From JASHPR01 sp963739645 (GTDB taxonomy: Bacteria > Actinomycetota > Actinomycetes > Streptosporangiales > Streptosporangiaceae), in contig CAVUBM010000088.1 of the NCBI GenBank assembly GCA_963739645.1, positions 1 to 64,000 of the forward strand: a stretch of DNA of 64,000 bases, read 5' to 3'. The notes under the pieces were generated by a model that searched no databases, was not told the DNA's origin, and saw only the letters and a list, made by a program, of their open reading frames with translations. Position numbers and translations under genes: made by a program. Shown in pieces: positions 9,651 through 17,968 of the stretch (the first letter of the stretch is position 1; every line of letters starts with the position of its first letter).

Positions 9651-10511
9651 TCAGTTCCGGATCGGCGGGCGGATGCCGCGGAACTCCCAGTCCCCGCCGA
9701 GCGCGGTGGACAGGACCTCCTCGCTCTCGGTCGGCTGCGCGCCGAAGCCGTCAGGGACCGGCTGCGGGCCCGCCACCACGTGGCTGGTCAGCCGGCCCAG
9801 CCCGTCGACCTCCACGTCGACCACGTCCCCGGGCCCGACCGGCCGGGAGCCCGCCGGCGTGCCGGACAGCAGCACGTCACCGGGGCAGAGCGTGATTGTC
9901 CGGGCGATGTCGGCGACCAGGTAGTGCATGTCCCACTGCATCTCGTCGGTCGACCCGTCCTGGGCCAGCCGGCCGTTGACGTAGGTGCGCAGCCGCTTGC
10001 CCCGGAAATCCCAGCCGGTCACCAGGCCGGGGCCGAGCGGCGCCATCGTGTCCGAGCCCTTGACCCGCAGCATCGATCCGGCGTCGGTGTCCCTGAAGTC
10101 GTGCAGCCCGAAGTCGTTGCCGATGGTGTAGCCCGCGATGTACTCACCCGCCTGCGACGGCGGCACGCCCCGGCAGGTGCGCCCGATCACGATCGCGACC
10201 TCGCCCTCGTAGTTGAGGTACCTGCAGTTCGCGGGCCTGATCACGGCGCCGCCGTGCCCCACGAGCGCGGAGACCGGCTTGTGAAAGTAGGTCGGGGCCG
10301 GGGGCAGCCTGGCCTGAAACTCGGTGACCCGGCTGCGGTGGTTGAGATGCACCGCGATGATCTTGGTCGGCGACACCGGCGGCAGGTGAACAGCGTCCGT
10401 TACGCTAACGCGACGCCCGTCTCCCGCGACCAGATCGTCGCCGTCGCGCCGGACCTGGACGGCTGCGCCGTCCAGCAGAATCCTGCGGTACTCGGCCACT
10501 ACGCGGTCCAT
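9651..10511 (-). CDS. Fumarylacetoacetate hydrolase-family isomerase/decarboxylase (HpaG-like)
   Basis: 286-residue FAH-fold enzyme. In the homoprotocatechuate pathway such proteins decarboxylate and isomerise 5-carboxymethyl-2-oxo-hex-3-ene-dioate to the hydratase substrate. YLNYEGEVAIVIGR supplies the two metal-binding Glu and NDFGLHDFRD the Asp; GDVLLSGTPAGS is the conserved late FAH motif. ATG 10511 overlaps the last codons of hpaD by 13 bp, so it is the third gene of the hpaE-hpaD operon. Single-domain length, unlike the fused enterobacterial HpaG. No hydratase or aldolase follows in the window. Confidence 0.8.
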   Translation of the reverse strand: MDRVVAEYRRILLDGAAVQVRRDGDDLVAGDGRRVSVTDAVHLPPVSPTKIIAVHLNHRSRVTEFQARLPPAPTYFHKPVSALVGHGGAVIRPANCRYLNYEGEVAIVIGRTCRGVPPSQAGEYIAGYTIGNDFGLHDFRDTDAGSMLRVKGSDTMAPLGPGLVTGWDFRGKRLRTYVNGRLAQDGSTDEMQWDMHYLVADIARTITLCPGDVLLSGTPAGSRPVGPGDVVDVEVDGLGRLTSHVVAGPQPVPDGFGAQPTESEEVLSTALGGDWEFRGIRPPIRN

Positions 10512-11392
10512 CCCGCATCCGGGCGGTCGAACCACAGGTGCATCTGCCCGGTGCCGACCGAGTTCTCGTAGTCGCTGAACGCGCGGCCCGGGGCAGTCAC
10601 CGCCTGCTCGCCCAGGGCCCCCATCATCATCAGGTAGTGCGCGAACTTTGACTCGGGCCGGACCCGCAGGAACTCGGGCATGGTGTCGATCACCTTCGCG
10701 TGATCGCCCGCCTCGAGCCAGGCGATCCGCTCGGCATCGGCCGCGCGCGCCTCGTCGGTGCGGATGTGCCGGGGGTCGCTGGCCTCGTGGGCGCGCAGCT
10801 CCCGCAGCGACCAGAACGTGTGCGACAGCGCCCCGGAGGCCAGCAGCAGCACCCGCCGGTCGGTCTGCGCTATGGCCTCGGCGATGGCCCGGCCCGCGCG
10901 CAGGAAGTCCTCGGTGCCGCCGGTCTCCGCGGTGTTGCTGACGCTGACCCACCGGGCGCCGAGCCCGCGGCCCAGGTAGGTCCACAGGTTCACGGTGCCG
11001 TAGTGCAGCGGCAGGTACGGGTCGTCGATCGCGGTGATCCAGGTGCCGTGCCTGTCGCCGAGCGCGGCAGCCGCGTGCGCCAGCTCAGGATCACCGCGCC
11101 AGTCGTAGGGAATCCGGCACATCCCGCGCGGCAGCTCGTCGGACGTGAACAGCCCGGCGCGGACTTCGTGCGACGAGATCACGAACTCGACCGTGGTGAA
11201 CCAGTGCGAGTCGAAGACCAGCACGGTGTCGTAGTCGAGGGTCTCGAACACCTCGGCCCGCAGCCGCTCCAGGCCGGGCACCAGGCTGATCTCCTTACCC
11301 TCGTTCAGCTCCAGGCGCTCCGCCCGCGGAAGCATGATCGTCGGGACGTGAGCGAGCAGGCCTGCCCCGACAACTTCACCCATCGCCGTCAT
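10499..11392 (-). CDS. hpaD: 3,4-dihydroxyphenylacetate 2,3-dioxygenase (class III extradiol)
   Basis: 297-residue LigB-fold ring-cleavage enzyme that opens homoprotocatechuate to 5-carboxymethyl-2-hydroxymuconate semialdehyde. It follows enterobacterial HpaD along its length: LLAHVPTIML with an iron-binding His, VLVFDSHWF with the second His, YTSNELP-like LFTSDELPRG, VLLLASGALSHTFW with the catalytic His, and the C-terminal SVGTGQMHLWF. ATG 11392 forms an ATGA overlap with the stop of the aldehyde dehydrogenase, the best evidence for this start. The characterised Brevibacterium enzyme belongs to another (VOC) class, so a class III enzyme in an actinomycete is worth noting. Confidence 0.85.
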   Translation of the reverse strand: MTAMGEVVGAGLLAHVPTIMLPRAERLELNEGKEISLVPGLERLRAEVFETLDYDTVLVFDSHWFTTVEFVISSHEVRAGLFTSDELPRGMCRIPYDWRGDPELAHAAAALGDRHGTWITAIDDPYLPLHYGTVNLWTYLGRGLGARWVSVSNTAETGGTEDFLRAGRAIAEAIAQTDRRVLLLASGALSHTFWSLRELRAHEASDPRHIRTDEARAADAERIAWLEAGDHAKVIDTMPEFLRVRPESKFAHYLMMMGALGEQAVTAPGRAFSDYENSVGTGQMHLWFDRPDAGWTA

Positions 11393-12855
11393 CCATCGCT
11401 GCGCCATCCCTCCGGGGCAAAAACCGTGTTCTTGACGTCGGCGTAGAAGTCGAAGCTCCACGTGCCGCCCTCCCGGCCGATGCCGGAGAGCCCGGCGCCG
11501 CCGAAGGGTGCCCGCAGGTCGCGGACGAAGAAGCAGTTGACCCACACGGTGCCCGCGGCCAGCCGGGCCGATACCCGTGCGGCGCGCTCGCGGTCGCCGG
11601 TGAACACCATGGCCGCCAGCCCGAACCTGGTGCTGTTGGCCAGGGCCACCGCCTCGTCCTCAGCGGCGAACGTCTGCAGCGTGAGCACCGGGCCGAAGAC
11701 CTCCTCGGTCAGGATCTCCGCGCCTGGCGCCGCGCCGGTGAGCAGCGTCGGCAAGTAGTACAGGCCGCCGAGACCAGGGTTCACCGTCCCGCCGAGCAGC
11801 GGGCGGGCCCCGGCGGCGACCGCGCGGCGCACGAACCCGTCGATCCGCTCCAGGTGCGCGCGGGTGATGTTCGGCCCGATGTCGGTGGCCTCGTCCCTGG
11901 GGTCGCCCTGGTGCAGCGCGGCGGCCTGTTCAAGGAACCGCGCGGTGAACTCGCCGGCGACCCGCTCCTCGACCAGCAGCCTGGTGCCGGCCAGGCACAC
12001 CTGCCCGGCGTTGTCGTACTGCCCGACCGCCTGCCGGACGGCGAGGTCGAGATCCGCGTCGGCGAACACCATCAGCGGGGACTTGCCGCCCAGCTCCAGC
12101 GACACCGGGGTCAGCTGGGCCCCGGCCGCGGCGGCGACCAGGCGGCCGGTGGCGACCGAGCCGGTGAAGCTGACCCTGGCCAGGTCCTGGTGGGCCGCGA
12201 GCGGTGCGCCCGCCTCCGGGCCCAGGCCCTGCACCACGTTGAACACGCCGCCGGGCAGCCCCGCGTCGCGGGTGATGTCGGCGAGCAGGCTGGCGGTCAG
12301 CGGCGCCCACTCCGGCGGCTTGGCCACCACCGTGTTCCCCGCCGCGAGCGCCGGGGCGATCCGCCAGGTGGCCAGCATCAGCGGCGCGTTCCACGGCGTG
12401 ATCACCGCGGTGACCCCCGACGGGTCCCAGGACACCCGCTCCCGGTGGCCGTTGATCTCGAGATCCCCGGGGCCGAGCTGGCCGAGCCAGTCGGCGAAGA
12501 AGCGGAAGTTGTGCGCCGCGCGCGGCATCACGCCCCGGCGGTGCGAGCGGAGCAGGGCGCCGTTGTCGAGGGTCTCCACCTGGGCGAGTTCCTCGGCGCG
12601 TTTGTCGATGCCGTCGGCAATGGCGTAAAGGATCTTGGATCGTTGCGGTGGCGGCGTGGCCGCCCACCCGTCGAACGCCTCGCGGGCGGCCCGCACGGCG
12701 GCCGTGACCTCGCCGAGCTCGCCCCGGGCGATCTCGGCGAGCGGCCGCTCGTCGATCGGGGAGACATCGGTGAACGTCCTGGCCGAGCCGGCCCGGCGGC
12801 CGCCGATCCAGTGCCGGGTGTCGATCTCGACGCCCGCCACGCTCGCTGTGCTCAC
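11389..12855 (-). CDS. hpaE: 5-carboxymethyl-2-hydroxymuconate semialdehyde dehydrogenase
   Basis: 488-residue NAD-dependent aldehyde dehydrogenase that oxidises the HpaD product. Catalytic Cys is in AGQVCLAG and the general-base Glu in LELGGKSP. HpaE-specific stretches MPRAAHNFRFFADWL and VRDLRAPFGG with the end GREGGTWSFDFYADVKN support the assignment over generic ALDHs. The start is GTG 12855 behind GGAGG. First gene of the operon hpaE-hpaD-FAH; a palindrome 43-58 bp upstream (12898-12913) is the likely operator. Pathway role is inferred from the three-gene order plus sequence pattern. Confidence 0.85.
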   Translation of the reverse strand: MSTASVAGVEIDTRHWIGGRRAGSARTFTDVSPIDERPLAEIARGELGEVTAAVRAAREAFDGWAATPPPQRSKILYAIADGIDKRAEELAQVETLDNGALLRSHRRGVMPRAAHNFRFFADWLGQLGPGDLEINGHRERVSWDPSGVTAVITPWNAPLMLATWRIAPALAAGNTVVAKPPEWAPLTASLLADITRDAGLPGGVFNVVQGLGPEAGAPLAAHQDLARVSFTGSVATGRLVAAAAGAQLTPVSLELGGKSPLMVFADADLDLAVRQAVGQYDNAGQVCLAGTRLLVEERVAGEFTARFLEQAAALHQGDPRDEATDIGPNITRAHLERIDGFVRRAVAAGARPLLGGTVNPGLGGLYYLPTLLTGAAPGAEILTEEVFGPVLTLQTFAAEDEAVALANSTRFGLAAMVFTGDRERAARVSARLAAGTVWVNCFFVRDLRAPFGGAGLSGIGREGGTWSFDFYADVKNTVFAPEGWRSDG

Positions 12856-12897
12856 TGGCTCGCCTCCGGCAAGACGCTCATCGCGGTCCCGTCACGT

Positions 12898-12913
12898 CGT
12901 TTGGACCCAAACT
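12898..12913. promoter_or_regulatory. CGTTTG-N4-CAAACG operator site, hpa operon
   Basis: CGTTTGGACCCAAACT: one mismatch from the palindrome CGTTTG-N4-CAAACG, 43 bp before the hpaE start. One of five such sites in the window (others at 13796, 29320, 34942 and 37469). The binding protein is unknown. Confidence 0.6.
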
Positions 12914-12961
12914 AGATTTCTGCCGTGCGGGCCGTCAAGGGGCAGCGGGGGAGGCTGACGG

Positions 12962-13780
12962 TCATGGGGCGGTGGCCGTCGGCACGCCGCGCTGGGCGAG
13001 CACGCGGCCGCCGTCCCAGGTGACCCCGACCTGCCGGTAGTAACCGCCGATGATCTCGCGAACCCCCAGCCGGGCCAGCTCCTCGGTGGGCGAGTCGAAC
13101 AGCTCCAGGGTGGCGTCGCCGCGCCAGGCCGGGCCGGCCTCGACCCGGGCGCTGCCGGAGGCGACCAGCTCGTCGAGCGCGTCCGGGGCACCCTTCTCGA
13201 TCGACGGCATCCACCGGTGGTGCGCCATCGGGTGGGCGTTGACGAACCCGTTGGCGTCCGCTTCCTCGCGCAGCCTGACCACAGCCTGGGCCAGTCGGCG
13301 GTCGGCCGCGGCCAGCGTGCCCGCGAACACGCCGCCGGGCGTGATCCGCGGGGCCGCGCGGCCGAACGGGTGCGGCCGGGTCTGGTGGACGGACCCGAGC
13401 TTCTTCGGATAGCCCTGGTGCAGGCCGCGGGCCAGGGCGAAGTCGGTGTCGACCCAGATGTAGACGCAGCGCGAGTAGACCTGCCCGGCGAAGCTGCACC
13501 GCACGACCGCGAAGCACTCGTGGTACTGGGCGCGGACCGGGTCCAGCAGCTCGGCGCCGTCGTCGCCGCACGACTGCCAGTCGGCCCAGATCAGCGCGAC
13601 CGCGCCGGGGTCGTCGGGGGCGGGCGCGAGCGGGGCGGGCAGCAGCTCGGCGACCCGGGCCGGGTCGGTGCGGTACTCCACGGTGAGCAGGTCACCGGAG
13701 TAATGCCACGGCGGCGCGGGCAGCAGCGAGGACCGCCCGGTCGCGGTCCTGGGGTAGAAGAACCCGGCGACGTCACTCAC
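12962..13780 (-). CDS. Acetoacetate decarboxylase-family protein
   Basis: 272-residue ADC-fold enzyme. The Schiff-base lysine pair is in GYPKKLGSV, matching the clostridial enzyme's Lys-Lys site. Members outside true acetoacetate decarboxylases decarboxylate, hydrate or cyclise small oxo-acids. GTG 13780 is chosen because GGGGGC lies 6 bp before it and the domain begins at once; an ATG at 13804 would sit inside the CGTTTG-type operator and has no ribosome site. Transcribed toward the hpa operon but with its own operator. A second family member lies at 17965-18708. Confidence 0.78.
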   Translation of the reverse strand: MSDVAGFFYPRTATGRSSLLPAPPWHYSGDLLTVEYRTDPARVAELLPAPLAPAPDDPGAVALIWADWQSCGDDGAELLDPVRAQYHECFAVVRCSFAGQVYSRCVYIWVDTDFALARGLHQGYPKKLGSVHQTRPHPFGRAAPRITPGGVFAGTLAAADRRLAQAVVRLREEADANGFVNAHPMAHHRWMPSIEKGAPDALDELVASGSARVEAGPAWRGDATLELFDSPTEELARLGVREIIGGYYRQVGVTWDGGRVLAQRGVPTATAP

Positions 13781-13795
13781 GCGCGCCCCCAATTT

Positions 13796-13811
13796 CGTTT
13801 GCATCCATACG
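13796..13811. promoter_or_regulatory. CGTTTG-N4-CAAACG operator site, decarboxylase-family gene
   Basis: CGTTTGCATCCATACG, one mismatch from consensus, 16 bp before GTG 13780. On the coding strand it reads GATCGTATGGATGCAAACGA, almost identical to the site at 34942 including flanks. Confidence 0.6.
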
Positions 13812-13842
13812 ATCCCGGTTACCAGGGAGGCTAACGGCTTCG

Positions 13843-13888
13843 TGGATGTACCGGAAGGGACGCGGGGACGACCCTTCCGGTACATCCA
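13843..13888. terminator. Perfect 17-bp inverted repeat between TlyA-like and decarboxylase genes
   Basis: Arms TGGATGTACCGGAAGGG (13843-13859) and its exact complement (13872-13888) with a 12-base loop. It begins 25 bp past the stop of the TlyA-like gene on the minus strand, so a hairpin terminator without a U-tract (common in actinomycetes) is likely. A regulatory role for the downstream decarboxylase gene is the alternative. A small CATGGGCCCATG palindrome follows at 13896-13907. Confidence 0.55.
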
Positions 13889-13912
13889 TGAGCGTCATGG
13901 GCCCATGATCCG

Positions 13913-14641
13913 TCACGGACGGGCCCGGCGGAGGTGGATGAGGTACTCGATCGCGCCGCGGCGGCCGGGCAGCGGGCTCTCGATCCACCGGGGCGCGCGC
14001 CAGCCGGCCGCCTCGAACGCGGCCACGGCGATCTCGACGGCCTTGGCCCGCTGGCCCGGTTCGGCCGGAGGATGCGCGAGCCTGAGCTCGAACATGGGCT
14101 TAACCAGGGCGACCAGGTCCGCGCCTGGAGCGATGGCGACCGCCTCGAGCTGGGGCGCGGCCCGGGCCAGGGCGAGGTAGGACAGGTCGACGGTGATGAC
14201 CTCGGCGACCTCGGGCACCAGCGCCGGGGAGAGCACCCCGAGGTTGGTGCGCTCCAGGTTCACGACGCGGCCGTCGCGGCGCAGCGAGCCGAGCAGCTGG
14301 CCGTGGCCGGCGTCGACGGCATAGACCCGCCGGGCCCCGGCGGCCAGCAGCGCGTGGGTGAACCCGCCGGCCGCCGCGCCGACGTCGAGCGCCACCCGCC
14401 CGGCGACAGGGACCGCGAACTGGTCCAGGGCGGCGGCGAGCTTGCGGGCGCCGCGGGGCGGGGCAGGCGGCGCGGCCACCGTGACCGCCGCGCCGCGCGG
14501 TACCCGGGCGCGGGGGTTGCTGACGGTGATGCCGTCGACGCGGATCAGCCCGGCGCTGATCGCGCGGGCTGGATCGCCGAGCTGAGGGTAGAGCTGATGC
14601 ACGCGCTGCGTGAGCGTGACAAAGCGAGACTTGTTCGGCAC
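13913..14641 (-). CDS. TlyA-family rRNA methyltransferase-like protein
   Basis: 242 residues: an N-terminal S4 RNA-binding domain (about residues 8-60) then a FtsJ/RrmJ-type SAM methyltransferase, with DVGAAAGGFTHALL as SAM motif I and ITVDLSYLAL as a later motif. TlyA methylates 2'-OH of rRNA and affects capreomycin sensitivity. Start is GTG 14641 with GGAGGAAC upstream. It is shorter than mycobacterial TlyA (about 268). No DNA-repair or NAD-kinase genes, the usual neighbours of tlyA, are present, so this could be a paralogue. Confidence 0.72.
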   Translation of the reverse strand: MPNKSRFVTLTQRVHQLYPQLGDPARAISAGLIRVDGITVSNPRARVPRGAAVTVAAPPAPPRGARKLAAALDQFAVPVAGRVALDVGAAAGGFTHALLAAGARRVYAVDAGHGQLLGSLRRDGRVVNLERTNLGVLSPALVPEVAEVITVDLSYLALARAAPQLEAVAIAPGADLVALVKPMFELRLAHPPAEPGQRAKAVEIAVAAFEAAGWRAPRWIESPLPGRRGAIEYLIHLRRARP

Positions 14642-14920
14642 AGGGGTTCCTCCGGGCGGTCGCTGGCGGTGATGACGGCCAGCGCCGCGGAGGAGCCCGG
14701 CTGCGCGAACCCGGGCAGGGCGATCCGCCGGCCCGGACAGGGTCTTCGGGCCAGCAGGACCAGGGTCAGCTCAGTGCTATCTGAAGCCGCTCATGGCACC
14801 AGGCTGGCGTTCGGTGCCCGGGAGCGTCAAACGATTACGGGGCGCGCAACGCGTGTCCCGGAAGCCTCTGCCTGCCAGCCCGTGCCCCGGCGCCCGCGTC
14901 CCGGGAGCGGCCGGTGCCGT

Positions 14921-14932
14921 ACGCTATAGCGT
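14921..14932. promoter_or_regulatory. ACGCTATAGCGT palindrome at start of SDR gene
   Basis: Perfect 12-bp palindrome ending two bases before ATG 14935. Its CTATAG core sits where a -10 element would lie for a leaderless transcript, so binding would block the promoter directly. It is the only exactly symmetrical copy of the AYGCTATAGCRT family. Confidence 0.65.
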
Positions 14933-14934
14933 TT

Positions 14935-15695
14935 ATGGGACGGCTTGAGCAGCGCGCAGTGCTCGTCACCGGGGCTACATCGGGTATCGGCCATGCGATC
15001 GCGAGACGGTGTGCGGCGGAAGGCGCACTGGTGCTGGCCACCGGCCGGGACCAGGAGCGCCTCGCCGAGCTGGTTCGGTCCGCCCCGACGGAGTCCGGCG
15101 GGGCGATCACCGGGTACCCGGCCGACCTGGCCGAGCCCGCGGCCGCGGACAATTGCGTCGCGGCCGCGGTGAGCGCCTTCGGGAAGCTCGACGGGCTGGT
15201 GCACTCGGCCGGCGTGCATCCGCCGCCAGGAGGACCTGCGCGCACACGACCGATGAGCAGTGGGCGTGGATGACGAACGTCAACCTCGACGCGAGCTTCC
15301 GGCTGGCGCGGGCGTGCCTGCGCGTGATGGTGCCCCGCGGCGGGTCGATCGTGCTCATCGGCAGCCAGCTGGCCCACGTGGGCTCGCCGGGCTACGCGAG
15401 CTACAGCGCGACCAAGGGCGGGGTTGAGGCGCTGGTGCGGGCGCTGGCGATCGACTTCGGGCCGTCCGGGGTCCGGGTCAACGCGCTGGCCCCGGGCGTG
15501 GTGGCGACCCCGCTCGCGTACATAGACCGGCCCGACTTCGACGATCAGGTGGAGACGATCGCGGCCCGGCTGCCGCTGCGGCGGATCGGGCAGCCGGAGG
15601 ACATGGCGGGCCCGGCGGTGTTCCTGCTGTCCGATGACAGCGCCTGGATGACCGGACAGAGCCTGATCGTGGACGGCGGCTTCACGGCGCAGTGA
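14935..15695 (+). CDS. SDR-family oxidoreductase (first of the cluster), one frameshift
   Basis: Classical NAD(P)-dependent short-chain dehydrogenase/reductase of about 253 residues. Cofactor loop GATSGIG is near residue 13, the NNAG-equivalent is HSAGV, the active-site pair is YSATK, and it ends MTGQSLIVDGGF. The frame changes between 15215 and 15245, just after HSAGV. ATG 14935 is set by the start of the fold; no Shine-Dalgarno is present and the operator abuts it, so translation may be leaderless. First gene of the GCTATAGC-controlled catabolic cluster. Substrate unknown. Confidence 0.8.
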
Positions 15696-15710
15696 GCCCC
15701 TGACCCGCTC

Positions 15711-16715
15711 CTACAGCGGCCGGATGCCGGCGGTGAGCTGCGTTTCCAGCTGCGCGTGGCCGGCCAGCCGGAGTGCGTTCCCCGCGGTGACCGCCTGCCC
15801 GAGGTTGCCCCCGGTCGCCCACGGCTCGATCCCGAGCGCGTACGCGCCGCCCAGCGGCATGGCCCTGGCCCCGCCGAACGCCTGCCAGGAGATGATCCAG
15901 CCGAAGACACCCGGATCCCATTCCAGCCTGAACGCAACCTCCAGGGCCGGGTTGCCGACCTCGGCCCAGCCGCCGCCGAGGCCGGTGAGAAAGACGTCGT
16001 CGTGGCTGGCTGCCTCCGGCCCCGGCACCCGGGACAGGTCCACCTCGCCGCCGCCGCGCCGCCGCGCCATGGGCCAGGCGCTGCGCTGGCCGGGTTCCAG
16101 CCGGGCGGTGTCCTCCCACGGCTCCGGCGGGGTGATGATCGTCCTGGCCGGCGTGCGGAGCTCGGCGCCGGCGGCGACCAGAGGCGGGCCGAGCACGCAG
16201 TGATGGCCCCAGACGAACTGGACCGCGGCGCCCGACCGGTTGGTGACCCGCTCGGAGAGCACGAGCCTGCGTTCCCCGGAACGCAGCGACATCAGCCGCT
16301 CGAGCCGCAGCGGGACGGTCACGCACTCCACGGTCAGGCGGACCGCGACCTGGTCGGCGTCGGCGGCCTCCACCGACACCGACCACGGGCGGGTGGCGAC
16401 CTCCCCGTGGAACGGAACCGGCGACCCCCGGTGGCTGCAGGCGTCATTGGTGTTGGGCAGCAGTTCCTGCCACCCTCCCTCGTAGTTCTCCAGGAACGGG
16501 GCGCCGTCGCTGCCCTCCCGGGGCTCGGCACCGGGAGGCTGCAGCCCCCACGGGGCCTTGAACAGCGGGTCGAGGCCGGTGGCGAGATCGGTGATCGCGT
16601 AGATGTCGGCGCCCTTGTCGGGCAGGACGGTGACCGCGAGCGCGCCGTTGGTCAGGTGCAGGGCGCGCCAGCCGTTGATGATGTCCTCGGTTATCCCACT
16701 TCGGGACCGTGCCAC
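15711..16715 (-). CDS. Aldose 1-epimerase-family protein
   Basis: 334-residue galactose-mutarotase-like beta-sandwich protein. LHLTNGALAVTVLPDKGADIY is the family N-terminus; RGSPVPFHGEV carries the conserved His near residue 103, and FVWGHHCVLGPP a second histidine region. Mutarotases interconvert sugar anomers, so its place among SDRs and a sugar-type ABC importer suggests sugar or sugar-acid breakdown. Start GTG 16715 follows GGGAGG. It is divergent from the SDR at 16769; the shared 53-bp gap contains a GCTATAGC site. It converges with the first SDR. Confidence 0.78.
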   Translation of the reverse strand: MARSRSGITEDIINGWRALHLTNGALAVTVLPDKGADIYAITDLATGLDPLFKAPWGLQPPGAEPREGSDGAPFLENYEGGWQELLPNTNDACSHRGSPVPFHGEVATRPWSVSVEAADADQVAVRLTVECVTVPLRLERLMSLRSGERRLVLSERVTNRSGAAVQFVWGHHCVLGPPLVAAGAELRTPARTIITPPEPWEDTARLEPGQRSAWPMARRRGGGEVDLSRVPGPEAASHDDVFLTGLGGGWAEVGNPALEVAFRLEWDPGVFGWIISWQAFGGARAMPLGGAYALGIEPWATGGNLGQAVTAGNALRLAGHAQLETQLTAGIRPL

Positions 16716-16745
16716 GTGCCCTCCCGGACCACTTGACGCTTTCAG

Positions 16746-16757
16746 ATGCTATAGCGT
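16746..16757. promoter_or_regulatory. ATGCTATAGCGT operator in divergent promoter
   Basis: Lies between the epimerase start (16715, minus) and SDR start (16769, plus), so one bound protein could control both directions. One mismatch from perfect symmetry. Confidence 0.65.
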
Positions 16758-16768
16758 TTACTTCAGGC

Positions 16769-17509
16769 ATGGAACCCAGGGTGGCGGTCGCCGTGGTCAC
16801 GGGGGCGGCCCGCGGCATCGGCCGCGCGGTCGCGCTGCGCCTGCGTGACGACGGGTTCGCGGTCGCGGCGGCCGACATCGATCCGGTCGAGCCCGCCGAA
16901 GGGATGCTGCCCTGCACGCTCGACGTGGCCGACATCGACGAGCACGACCGGGTGCTCGATCAGGTCGAGGCCGAACTCGGCCCGCTGGCCGCGCTCGTCA
17001 ACGTCGCGGGCATGTTCGTGGCGGAGAAACTCGAGCATCTGACGATGGCCGCGTGGCGCCGCCAGCACGCGGTGATGCTGGACGGGCCGGTGTGGCTGGC
17101 CCGCTCGGCCGGCCTGCGGATGGCGGAGCGCGGATCGGGCCGGATCGTGAACGTGACCTCCGTGCACGCCAGCAACGGGGAGACGGCCTCGCTCGCCTAC
17201 GACACGGCCAAGGCGGGTCTCGAGGCGGCCTCCAGGAACCTGGCCATCGAGCTGGGACCCCGGGGGGTGCTGGTCAACTCCGTGGCGCCGGGGTTCACCC
17301 GGACCCGCATGTCCGTCGTGGACGGGGTTGACGAGCTTGAGTCGGAATGGTTCCGGCAGATTTACCTCGAGCATGGTCGGCTCCCGCTGCGCCGGGCCGC
17401 CGAGCCGGCCGAGATCGCGGCTGCCGTCAGCCATCTGGTCTCTCCCGGCAATACCTATCTGACGGGTCAGCGGATCGTCGTCGACGGCGGTTTGCTCGTC
17501 ACATTCTGA
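16769..17509 (+). CDS. SDR-family oxidoreductase
   Basis: 246-residue SDR: GAARGIG cofactor loop, DVAD acidic position, VNVAGM, catalytic YDTAK and the end TGQRIVVDGGLL. No frameshift. First gene of a tight plus-strand operon SDR-VOC-ADC-like-GntR-2-hydroxyacid dehydrogenase, with 15-bp or overlapping junctions. Distinct from the other SDRs here in sequence, so the cluster is not a recent tandem duplication. Substrate cannot be read. Confidence 0.83.
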   Translation: MEPRVAVAVVTGAARGIGRAVALRLRDDGFAVAAADIDPVEPAEGMLPCTLDVADIDEHDRVLDQVEAELGPLAALVNVAGMFVAEKLEHLTMAAWRRQHAVMLDGPVWLARSAGLRMAERGSGRIVNVTSVHASNGETASLAYDTAKAGLEAASRNLAIELGPRGVLVNSVAPGFTRTRMSVVDGVDELESEWFRQIYLEHGRLPLRRAAEPAEIAAAVSHLVSPGNTYLTGQRIVVDGGLLVTF

Positions 17510-17524
17510 AAGGGAGAACCCGGA

Positions 17525-17968
17525 ATGCCCATGCTGCACCACACCGGCCTCACTATCTCCGACCTTGACCGGTCGCTGCGGTTCTGGCGCGATGCCATGG
17601 GGATGCAGGTGATCTTCCAGCAGGAGAAGAAGGGCGGTTATCTGGAGACCATCGTCGGGGAGCCCGGTGCGTATGTGCGCATGGCCCACCTCGCGTTCGA
17701 CGGTGAGGGAACGCGGATTGAGCTATTCGAGTACGTCTCTCCCTCGGCGGGTCACCATATCCAGCGGCCTGCCGACGTGGGCTTCGCCCACGTGTGCGTG
17801 GCCTGTGACGATATCGACGAAAGGCTGGAGCGGCTCGTCGCCGCGGGCGGGGTGCCCTTTACCGGCCCGATCACGATTGACACCGGCGCGAATGCCGGCG
17901 GCCGCGGACTGTATCTGCGCGACCCGGACGGCCACGTCGTGGAGCTCTTCGAACGGCCCTCCGCGTGA
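17525..17968 (+). CDS. VOC-family (glyoxalase/epimerase-like) metalloprotein
   Basis: 147 residues, two beta-alpha-beta-beta-beta halves. LHHTGLTISDLDRSLRFWRD gives the first His ligand, RIELFEY and FAHVCVACDD the middle ligands, and DPDGHVVELFE the last Glu. Resembles methylmalonyl-CoA epimerase and glyoxalase I relatives. ATG 17525 follows AAAGGGAG. Its stop overlaps the next gene's GTG. Base use is slightly less GC-biased at third positions than in neighbouring genes. Role in the operon unknown. Confidence 0.82.
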   Translation: MPMLHHTGLTISDLDRSLRFWRDAMGMQVIFQQEKKGGYLETIVGEPGAYVRMAHLAFDGEGTRIELFEYVSPSAGHHIQRPADVGFAHVCVACDDIDERLERLVAAGGVPFTGPITIDTGANAGGRGLYLRDPDGHVVELFERPSA

